From NCBI RefSeq assembly GCF_033949425.1, contig NZ_JAXAVX010000001.1, forward strand, positions 1,027,788 through 1,091,787: 64,000 nt of DNA, in the 5' to 3' direction. Both the position numbers and the translations under genes were made by a program. This DNA is from Patulibacter brassicae. Lineage in GTDB: Bacteria > Actinomycetota > Thermoleophilia > Solirubrobacterales > Solirubrobacteraceae. Of the stretch, positions 31,610 to 38,421 are shown piece by piece. Under the pieces are notes generated by a model that saw only the letters and a list, made by a program, of their open reading frames with translations, was not told the DNA's origin and made no database searches. The stretch's first letter is position 1. Every line of letters starts with the position of its first letter.

Positions 31610-32584
31610 ATGAGCTCGGTGGGTCGCGCGGTTCCGGGCGGCGCCGCGGGCGCCGCCTCGCAGGTCCTCCCGACCGCCACCCGCGTCCTGGCGGTCGGCA
31701 TCGGCGGAGGCGGCGACGTCGTCGGTGCCCTGGCCGCCGCGCAGCTGCTCGGCCGTCCGTTCGTCCTGGGCGGCCTGACCTGGGAGCGCCTGCCCTTCGA
31801 CCCGGTCCCCGGGCCGCGGCGCACCGACGAGCTGCGCGACGCGGAGGTCCTGCACCCCGCCGCCGCCCTCGCCGGCCCCGACACCCGGACCCCGGGCGAC
31901 GTCCCGTTCGGCGAGTCCCGCGCCGCCGCGCAGCTCGGCGCGCCGGTCGTCCTCATCGACCCGAACCCGGGGCCCGCGGTGACCGCGGAGGGCCTCGCGG
32001 CCGCGGCCGCGCGGACCGGCTGCGACGGCGTGCTCCTCGTCGACGTCGGGGGCGACGTGCTCGCCCACGGCGACGAGGCCGGACTCGGCAGCCCGCTGGC
32101 CGACGCCGTCCTGCTCGCCGCGGGCGCCCACCTCGACGCGCGCGGCGGTCTCCCGGTCGCCCTCGCCGTGGTCGGCGCGGGGTGCGACGGCGAGCTGACC
32201 CCCGACGAGGTCGCCGCGCGCGTCGCCGAGGCCGAGGCCCACGGCGGCCTGCTCGCCCGTGCGCCGCTCGATCCCGCCGGGCTGGACGCGCTGGAGCGCC
32301 TGATCGAGGCCGTGCCGACCGAGGCGAGCGCGCTCGCCGTCGCGTGCGCGCGCGGCGCGCGGGGTCCGGTGGCGATCCGCGACGGCCGCCGGACGGTCGA
32401 GCGCACGGCGCTCGGGGGCGAGGCGGTCTTCCTCACCGTCGCGGGTGCGATCGCCGGCCCGTCGCGGCTCGCCGCGCTCGTGCGGGACGCCGGGTCGCTG
32501 GAGGCCGCCGAGGAGCGCCTGGCGGACCGGGGGATCGTCTCCGAGCTCGCGTGGGAGCGAGCGCAGGTCGCCGGCTCCGCCTAA
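31610..32584 (+). CDS. DUF1152 family protein
   Basis: A 324-residue protein with the DUF1152 signature: VLAVGIGGGGDVVGALAAAQLLGRPFVLGGLTWERLPFDPVPGPRRTDEL near residues 26-75. A Rossmann-like core (LLVDVGGDVLAHGDEAGLGSPLADAVLLAAG) follows, and then CDGELTPDEVAARVAEA. A nucleotide-binding or hydrolase role is plausible from the Gly-rich opening, but the family is uncharacterised. The TAA stop (32582-32584) is also the left target-site duplication of a MITE-like insertion, so the reading frame is unaffected. Confidence 0.83.
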   Translation: MSSVGRAVPGGAAGAASQVLPTATRVLAVGIGGGGDVVGALAAAQLLGRPFVLGGLTWERLPFDPVPGPRRTDELRDAEVLHPAAALAGPDTRTPGDVPFGESRAAAQLGAPVVLIDPNPGPAVTAEGLAAAAARTGCDGVLLVDVGGDVLAHGDEAGLGSPLADAVLLAAGAHLDARGGLPVALAVVGAGCDGELTPDEVAARVAEAEAHGGLLARAPLDPAGLDALERLIEAVPTEASALAVACARGARGPVAIRDGRRTVERTALGGEAVFLTVAGAIAGPSRLAALVRDAGSLEAAEERLADRGIVSELAWERAQVAGSA

Positions 32585-32744
32585 GGGCCTATCCCGGTAG
32601 GGCCCGCGGTCCGCGGCGGCCGCCGACCGGCGGATCTCGCCCCCGAGTCCCGTCGGTCAGGCCACCAGCCTGATCTCGGAACCCGGGAACGACCTCCATG
32701 GTCGGCGACCACCACGACTCCACGCGCCCTACCGGGATAGGCCC
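32585..32744. mobile_element. 160-bp MITE-like element with 19-bp perfect terminal inverted repeats
   Basis: GGGCCTATCCCGGTAGGGC (32585-32603) is the exact reverse complement of 32726-32744. The element is flanked by TAA on both sides (32582-32584 and 32745-32747), a 3-bp target duplication. There is no ORF of note inside; the 122-bp core is GC-rich with short internal inverted repeats (e.g. CGACC/GGTCG). TNA duplications and this type of end resemble IS5-group (IS427-like) elements, so mobilisation in trans by a related transposase is inferred. It landed exactly on the stop codon of the DUF1152 gene. Confidence 0.8.
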
Positions 32745-32840
32745 TAAGGGAGCGCCCGCCCGGACCCGTCCTGCCGGCCCTCGTCCGCGACGAGCGCCAC
32801 CGCCGCTGCGCCGCGCCCGTGGGACGCCGTGGCGCGAGCG

Positions 32841-33926
32841 CTACCGGTCCTCGCGGTCCAGCAGCAATCGCAGGCGGTAGCGGGCCGTCGCCCCCCAGGC
32901 GATGAGCAGCAGGACGCCGGTGACGCCGATGATCCACAGCCACGTCGCCGGGAGCCGGATGCCGTCCGCGTCCTCCCGCGCCGCCGGCACCGCTGCGATC
33001 GCCGCCGGCGTCGCGCCCGACCCGCCCGCCGCGCCGCCGCTCGCCGCCGTGCCGCCGCCGGCCGTGGCGGCCCCGTCGCCGCGCGCGTCCGCCGTCGTCC
33101 CGTCCGTGGTCCCACCGCCCCCGCCGAAGGGGTCCTCGGCCGCCGACGCGCTCGTCCCGTCCGCGGTGGTCGTGGTCGTCCCCCGCTCGCGCCCGCCGCC
33201 GGACCCGCTCGCCGGACGGGTCGTCGTCGGCGCCCGGCCCCCGCCGCCCGAGGAGGGCGCGGCGGGTGGCGTCGCGGTACCGGGCACGACGATCGGCACG
33301 GTGCCGACGACGTTCGGCTCGCCGGCGGGCAGGAAGCACGCGTAGGTGAAGGTGTACGAGGCCACCCCGTGCGCGGTGGCGGCGGCGGTGAACGCGACGG
33401 TCGCCGGCGAGCGCCCGACGGAGTTGCGCGTGAACCCGTTGCCGGGCAGGCGGACCGTCACCGCGCCGCGGGCGTCCTCCGGGATGCGCAGCGTCGGGAA
33501 GGTCAGGGGGCCCGTCGGGACGATCGGGACGCGCGCCTCCTGACGACCGGTCGACCAGCGGTCGGCCGGGTGCAGGAACGAGCGGTCCCCGACGGTGATC
33601 GACGCGTTCAGCGTGTTCGAGACCGCCTCGATCTGCCGGACCGCGAACAGCGACGAGGTCACGCCCTCGTTGTAGGAGTCCGAGACCCGCAGGTCGACCG
33701 ACCCCCGCAGCGAGAGCGTCTCGCCCGGCGCGACCGACGGCGGCAGGCTCAGCGTGAACGCCAGGCCGATCGGCTCCGTCCGGGTCTGGCTGCCGTTGCT
33801 CGCCACGCACTGGTACGTCTGCTGCGCACGCCGGGCGACGGCCTGGGCGTGCGCGGTGGCCGGGGCGACCGCCGTCGTCGCGGCGGCGAGCGCCACGAGG
33901 GTCGCGGGGATGCGGATCTGGTTCAC
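32841..33926 (-). CDS. Membrane-anchored surface protein 2 of the ABC/FtsX operon
   Basis: A 361-residue exported protein. A signal peptide (VNQIRIPATLVALAAATTAV, cleavage near AHA-QA) leads a beta-rich domain of about 190 residues with cysteines in TYQCVASNG and YTFTYACFLP, which likely pair. A long Gly/Thr/Ala/Pro linker (about 215-310) follows. A C-terminal helix (TWLWIIGVTGVLLLIAWGA) has a basic cytosolic tail. Topology: globular domain outside on a flexible stalk. It resembles the gene just upstream in architecture. The GTG at 33926 overlaps the upstream stop by 4 nt. Last gene of the operon; function unknown. Confidence 0.78.
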   Translation of the reverse strand: MNQIRIPATLVALAAATTAVAPATAHAQAVARRAQQTYQCVASNGSQTRTEPIGLAFTLSLPPSVAPGETLSLRGSVDLRVSDSYNEGVTSSLFAVRQIEAVSNTLNASITVGDRSFLHPADRWSTGRQEARVPIVPTGPLTFPTLRIPEDARGAVTVRLPGNGFTRNSVGRSPATVAFTAAATAHGVASYTFTYACFLPAGEPNVVGTVPIVVPGTATPPAAPSSGGGGRAPTTTRPASGSGGGRERGTTTTTADGTSASAAEDPFGGGGGTTDGTTADARGDGAATAGGGTAASGGAAGGSGATPAAIAAVPAAREDADGIRLPATWLWIIGVTGVLLLIAWGATARYRLRLLLDREDR

Positions 33927-34960
33927 GGTCGGTCCTCCAGCTCGTGCTGCGCGCGGCGCAGGCGTCGATGGGCGCCCACGGCACCGCCGGCCGCGCCGAC
34001 GAGCAGCCCCGCGAGGAGCACCCCGAGCACCCAGGCCGGCACGACGACGTCGCCGTCGTCCGGCCGCGTCGCGGGCGGCACCGGGGCCCAGGCCCCGGCG
34101 TTGCGCGCGTCCTCGACCGCGGCGACGGGCGGCGCAGCCGATGCGGTGGGCGACGTCGCGTCGGTGCTCGGCGCGTCCCCGGCCGGCGCGGCGGCGGCCG
34201 GACGGGACGGGGCCGGCGGGACGGGCGTGGCCACGCGCGCCGCGGTGCGGGTCCTCGGACGGGGCGCCGGCGCGGCGGCGGTCGTGGTCGCCGGGGGCGG
34301 TGCGGGCGTCGTCGCGGGTCCCGCCGCGGGGGGACCGACGGCGATCCGGGCGACGACCGACTCGCGGACGCCGCCGCTGCGGCACGACAGGGGCGTGTCG
34401 CCGACGAGACCGCCCTCGAACCGCAGCGCGCCGGCGAGCGCCGCGTCCTCGCCGCGCCCGTCCCGGGGCAGGCCGATCTCGAGGTCCCCGGTGGCGTCGC
34501 TCGGGACGACGATCGGCGGCAGGCGCAGGTCGGCGCGCACCGCGAGCGCGCGGTCGAGCCCCGGAGAGGCGGTCGGCGCGGAGCGCACGTCGGGCACCGT
34601 CACGAGGCGCTCGACCGGCCCGCCCGCGGTGGCGATCCGCAGCGGCAGCGCGATGGTCGGCGCGGCGAAGCGCACCGAGCGCGACAGGCCCACGAGGCCG
34701 ACGAGACCGGGCGCCCGCGACTCGAGCGTCAGCCGCATCGAGCCGCTCGCCTCGAGGGTCCCGCCACGGGCGACGCCGGCCGGCGCGCTCAGGCGCACCG
34801 CGAGCTCCGCGTCGCTCGCGGCCAGGCCGCCGAGCGTCGTGCACGAGTACTGCCCGACGCGGTTCCACTCCACGGGCGCGTCGGCCGCCGCGGCGCCCGG
34901 CGCCACGCCGGCGGCCACGAGCGCCGCGAGCGCGGCGCGGACGGCGGTCCGGCGCATCAT
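33923..34960 (-). CDS. Membrane-anchored surface protein 1 of the ABC/FtsX operon
   Basis: A 345-residue exported protein. It has an Ala-rich signal peptide (MMRRTAVRAALAALVAAG, cleavage near AAA-ADA), then a beta-sandwich-like domain of about 180 residues with GQYSCTTLGG and DTPLSCRSGG cysteines. A Pro/Thr/Ala stalk (about 205-300) leads to a terminal membrane helix (VPAWVLGVLLAGLLVGAAGGAVGA) and basic tail. It mirrors the next gene in layout and in the placement of its cysteine pair, so the two are probably ancient paralogues. The start MM at 34960 overlaps the permease stop (ATGA). Function unknown; possibly substrate or partner of the transporter. Confidence 0.78.
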   Translation of the reverse strand: MMRRTAVRAALAALVAAGVAPGAAAADAPVEWNRVGQYSCTTLGGLAASDAELAVRLSAPAGVARGGTLEASGSMRLTLESRAPGLVGLVGLSRSVRFAAPTIALPLRIATAGGPVERLVTVPDVRSAPTASPGLDRALAVRADLRLPPIVVPSDATGDLEIGLPRDGRGEDAALAGALRFEGGLVGDTPLSCRSGGVRESVVARIAVGPPAAGPATTPAPPPATTTAAAPAPRPRTRTAARVATPVPPAPSRPAAAAPAGDAPSTDATSPTASAAPPVAAVEDARNAGAWAPVPPATRPDDGDVVVPAWVLGVLLAGLLVGAAGGAVGAHRRLRRAQHELEDRP

Positions 34961-37566
34961 CCCTCCGCCAGGGCGCGGGCCGGCGCGACGTGCGCGGCCC
35001 GTTCGAGGGGCAGGAGCGCGGCCGCGCGCGCCACGAGCAGGACCACGGCGACGAGCCCGGCGATCGGTAGCACCGGCCAGACGTGGACGGCGGGGATCCC
35101 GAGCGCGTGCGCCAGCCGATCCACGAGCACGGTGGCGAGCGCCCCGCCGAGCAGCACCCCCGCCCCGGTGCCGACCGCGAGGACGACGAGCACCCGACGC
35201 AGCAGGAGCCTCCGCAGCCGCTCGCGATCCAGGCCGATCGCGCGGAGCGTGGCGTGGTCGCGCCGGCGCTCGGCGACCGAGAGGGCGAAGGTCGCCGCGG
35301 CGCCGATCGTCGCGACGAGGATCGCGAGCGCGAGCAGCGCGGTCGCGGCGGTCCGGGCGGTCTGGATCGCATGGGTCACCCGCGCGTCGGCGAGCGCCGG
35401 CCCGTCGAGCGGCAACGGTCCCCCGAGCACCGACAGGCCGACGATCTCGTCGAGCGCCCGCGTCCGGCCGGCCCCGTCGTCGAGGCGGATCCACGTGGTG
35501 TGCACGGCGGTCCGGCGGGCGACGCGCTCCAGCACGTCGGGGCGCACGAGGCTCGTCAGCGGCAGGTCGCGGACGTACCGCACGCGCAGGTCGCGGACCG
35601 TGCCCGACGGACCGCGCAGGGCGACGCGCGCGCCCTCCGGGAAGGGCGGGAAGTCCGAGCGGGGCAGGGCGACCTCGCCGGCGCCGACGCCGCGGGCGGT
35701 CGCCGCGCTCGCCGGCAGCACCGCGCGCAGCGCGCGGTCGCTCACCGCCGCGACGCCGCCCGCGACCCGGGTCCGCCGCGCCGCCCCCTGACCGACCACC
35801 GTGGCCTGGGGACTGGAGCGCACCGCCACGACCGCGGCGACGCCACGGACGTCGCGCAGGCTCCGGCGCAGCTGCGGGGCGATGACGTCGCTCCCGGAGG
35901 GCACGCCGAGCGTCAGGTCGGGCTGGCCGGTGCGCGCGAGGCGGGCGGAGGCGGTCTCGGCGACCGACGCGGAGCCGATCCACGTCGCGCTCACGAGCGC
36001 CACCGCGGCCACGACGGCGACGGCCTCCGCCGCCGCGCGGCCCGGACCGTGGCCGATCTCGCGCGCGACCAGATGGCCCAGGACGCCGCGGGCGCCGCGC
36101 CGCCGTGCGCGCCGTCCGAGGCCTCCGGCGACGAGCTGCATCGCCCCGCCGACGGCGAGGAACGTCCCGGGGACGAGCAGCGCCGCCGCCAGCACCAGCC
36201 CGGCCCATCCCTCGACCAGCACGGCCGCCGCGGTGCCGAGCACGAGCAGGATCGGGCCCGCGGCGCGCGCGACCCGGGCGCTGCGTCCCGCTCCCGGCGC
36301 CTCGCGCAGCGCCTCGGCCGGCCGGATCCGTGCCACCCAGAGCGCCGGGACCGCGGCCGCGAGCACCGCGAGGAGCACCGCCCCGCCGACGGCGCCCGCG
36401 AGCGCCTCCGGCGCCACGGTGAACGAGCCGCCCTCGATCGCCGGGAGGCCCGGGATCGCGCCGGCCGCGGGCAAGGCGAGCCGCGCGAGCAGCACGCCGA
36501 CCCCCGTCCCGACCACGGCCGCCGCGAGCGCGACGCCGACGACCTCGAGCACGACGAGGCCCACCGCGAGGCCCCGGGGAGCCCCGAGCGCGCGCAGCAG
36601 CGCCAGCGTCCGCCGCCGCGAGGCGAGCGCCACCGTGGCGGTCGTCCCGAGCACGAGCGCCGCGACGAGCAGGCCCATCGCCGCGAACGCCGTGCCGACC
36701 GCGCCGAGCGCGACGACGCGGTCGGCGTTCGCGCCCAGCGACGCCTCGCGCAGCGCGGACGCCGTCTCCGGCCAGGCGACGGGCGCTCGCGCGTTCACCG
36801 CCTCCACGAGCCGCTGCGGCGTCGTTCCAGGTGCGGCACGCAGCAGCGCGGTCGTCGGCCCGGTCGTGCGAGCGAGCGCCTGGGCGGCCCCCGGGGTCAC
36901 GACGCCGTAGGGCGCCCCGCCGAACCGCAGCGAGCCGCGCAGGTCGAGGACTCCGACGACGGTGAAGCGCGCGCGACCCACCCCCGGCCGCCCGATCGCG
37001 AGCTGGTCGCCGAGGCGGATCCGCAGCGCGTCGAGGGTCCCGGGGCTCACGGCGATCTCCGCCGGGGCCGCCGGCGAGCGTCCCGCCTCGAGCTGCTGCC
37101 AGACGAACGACGGCTCGTCGGCGAGGCTCTCGACGGTGATCCCGCGCACCCGGTCGCCGACCTGCGCGGCGGCGACGGCCTGGGTCAGCGTCCCGACGCG
37201 CTCGACCCCGGGCAGGCGCCGCAGGTCGGCGACCTGCGTCTCGCCGAGACCCGTGCCCGGGGCCCCGAGGCTCGCCGGCGAGGCGCCGGCGTCGCCCGCC
37301 TGCGCGTTCGTCCGCAGCACGACGTCCGCGCCGCGACGTCCCGGGCCGGCCGCCGGTCCGCCGAGCTCGACGCCCGCGCCGGCGCGGATCGCGCTGCGGG
37401 CGCTGTCGCCGACGACGAGCGCCGCGACGAGCAGCGCCGCGCCGAGCCCGACCGCGAGGCCCGTCGCGAGCACGCGCCCGCGGTGGGCGCGCAGCTCGGC
37501 CCGCCACAGGCGCAGGAGGGCCCGGAAGGGGGCGCCGCGGCGCCGGCGCAGCCCGGCGACCGTCAC
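34957..37566 (-). CDS. FtsX-type ABC transporter permease (duplicated MacB/FtsX layout)
   Basis: An 869-residue permease. Its order is one N-terminal helix (near 34-52), a large extracytoplasmic domain (about 55-290), and three helices with the FtsX-like cytosolic segment (LRALGAPRGLAVGLVVLEV). Next come two central helices (near 445-490), a further helix and a second external domain (about 530-745). A last trio of helices contains a second LRAIGLDRERLRRLLLRR coupling segment. Permeases of this kind do mechanotransmission or lipid/lipoprotein extrusion rather than import. GTG at 37566 overlaps the ATPase stop (GTGA), and the stop overlaps the surface-protein start. Confidence 0.88.
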   Translation of the reverse strand: MTVAGLRRRRGAPFRALLRLWRAELRAHRGRVLATGLAVGLGAALLVAALVVGDSARSAIRAGAGVELGGPAAGPGRRGADVVLRTNAQAGDAGASPASLGAPGTGLGETQVADLRRLPGVERVGTLTQAVAAAQVGDRVRGITVESLADEPSFVWQQLEAGRSPAAPAEIAVSPGTLDALRIRLGDQLAIGRPGVGRARFTVVGVLDLRGSLRFGGAPYGVVTPGAAQALARTTGPTTALLRAAPGTTPQRLVEAVNARAPVAWPETASALREASLGANADRVVALGAVGTAFAAMGLLVAALVLGTTATVALASRRRTLALLRALGAPRGLAVGLVVLEVVGVALAAAVVGTGVGVLLARLALPAAGAIPGLPAIEGGSFTVAPEALAGAVGGAVLLAVLAAAVPALWVARIRPAEALREAPGAGRSARVARAAGPILLVLGTAAAVLVEGWAGLVLAAALLVPGTFLAVGGAMQLVAGGLGRRARRRGARGVLGHLVAREIGHGPGRAAAEAVAVVAAVALVSATWIGSASVAETASARLARTGQPDLTLGVPSGSDVIAPQLRRSLRDVRGVAAVVAVRSSPQATVVGQGAARRTRVAGGVAAVSDRALRAVLPASAATARGVGAGEVALPRSDFPPFPEGARVALRGPSGTVRDLRVRYVRDLPLTSLVRPDVLERVARRTAVHTTWIRLDDGAGRTRALDEIVGLSVLGGPLPLDGPALADARVTHAIQTARTAATALLALAILVATIGAAATFALSVAERRRDHATLRAIGLDRERLRRLLLRRVLVVLAVGTGAGVLLGGALATVLVDRLAHALGIPAVHVWPVLPIAGLVAVVLLVARAAALLPLERAAHVAPARALAEG

Positions 37567-38333
37567 GGCGTGGCGCTCGGAAGCGGCATCGTGGGGTCCT
37601 CGACCGCCGGGGCGTCGGCCGACGCGATCCGTCCCCGGTCCATCCGCAGGACGTGGTCGGCCCAGCCCGCCACCCGCGGGTCGTGGGTCACGACGACGAG
37701 GGCGTGTCCGTGGTCGGTGGCCAGCGACCGGAAGAGGCGCAGGAGCGACTGCGCGGTGTCGCCGTCCAGCGCGCCCGTCGGCTCGTCGGCGAAGACGACG
37801 TCGGGCTCGGCGACGACGGCACGAGCGACCGCGACGCGCTGCTGCTGGCCCCCGGACAGCTGGGCCGGCAGATGGTCGAGCCGGTCGGCGATCCCGAGCT
37901 GCTCGGCGACCTGCTCGAGCCGGCCGGGCGCGAGCTCGTGCCCGTCGATCTGCACGGGCAGCGCGATGTTCTCCCGCGCGGTGAGGCTCGGAACGAGGTT
38001 GAACGACTGGAAGACGAAGCCGATCCGCCGCCGTCGCAGCGCGGCGAGCCGGCGGTCCCGCAGCCGCGTGATCTCGACGTCCCCGATCCAGACCCGCCCG
38101 CGGTCGGGGCGGTCGAGCGCGGCGAGCAGCTGCAGCAGCGTCGACTTGCCCGATCCGGACGGCCCGGTGATCGCCGTGATCGCCCCGGCGGTCGCCACGA
38201 GGGACACGTCGTCGACGGCGACGACGGGCGCGCCACCGCGCGGTGAGCGGAAGCTCCGGGTGAGGTGCTCGGCCCGCACGGGTGCCGCGCCCGAGGGCGC
38301 GGGACCGGGTCCTGGTCGGGATGTTCGGGTCAC
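37563..38333 (-). CDS. ABC transporter ATPase (MacB/LolD type)
   Basis: A 256-residue nucleotide-binding subunit for the following permease. Walker A is TGPSGSGKST near residue 58, the Q-loop lies in FVFQSFNLVPSLTARENI, the signature is LSGGQQQRVAVARA near 158, and Walker B with the D-loop is VVFADEPTGALDGDT near 181. The H-loop is VVVTHDPRVAGWADHV. The FQSFNL and DEPTGALD forms are typical of the LolD/MacB branch. The start is the GTG at 38333, 10 nt after TACACT (38349-38344); longer frames would cross that promoter. First gene of a four-gene coupled operon, divergent from the IrtAB-like pair. Confidence 0.93.
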   Translation of the reverse strand: MTRTSRPGPGPAPSGAAPVRAEHLTRSFRSPRGGAPVVAVDDVSLVATAGAITAITGPSGSGKSTLLQLLAALDRPDRGRVWIGDVEITRLRDRRLAALRRRRIGFVFQSFNLVPSLTARENIALPVQIDGHELAPGRLEQVAEQLGIADRLDHLPAQLSGGQQQRVAVARAVVAEPDVVFADEPTGALDGDTAQSLLRLFRSLATDHGHALVVVTHDPRVAGWADHVLRMDRGRIASADAPAVEDPTMPLPSATP

Positions 38334-38334
38334 C

Positions 38335-38362
38335 TTACGAAACAGTGTACCGCCGGTATGAT
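38335..38362. promoter_or_regulatory. Interlocked divergent promoters (ABC/FtsX operon and IrtAB-like operon)
   Basis: Minus strand: TACACT at 38349-38344, 10 nt before GTG 38333. Plus strand: TTACGA (38335-38340), 16-bp spacer, TATGAT (38357-38362). The minus -10 sits inside the plus spacer, so the two directions compete. I see no clear iron box. Confidence 0.55.
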
Positions 38363-38382
38363 CGCCGCGGAATCGAGCAGAT

Positions 38383-38400
38383 GCCCGCCGCCCGGCGGGC
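38383..38400 (+). other. Stem-loop in the leader of the IrtA-like gene
   Basis: GCCCGCC and GGCGGGC pair over a GCCC loop, 22 nt before the GTG start and about 14 nt into the predicted transcript. Confidence 0.4.
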
Positions 38401-38421
38401 GCGACGAGAGGCGGGGACCGA

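Noticed and set aside
28984..32436. 1150-codon minus-strand frame
   Set aside because: Antisense to hyuA, hyuB, DUF1802 and DUF1152. No motif.
33923..37507. 1194-codon minus-strand frame
   Set aside because: Only the last 345 codons are the surface protein. Upstream it runs out of frame through the FtsX permease gene.
38334..38421. IdeR/DtxR iron box upstream of the IrtAB-like genes
   Set aside because: No TTAGGTTAGGCTAACC-like dyad is present. TTACGA is better read as a -35.
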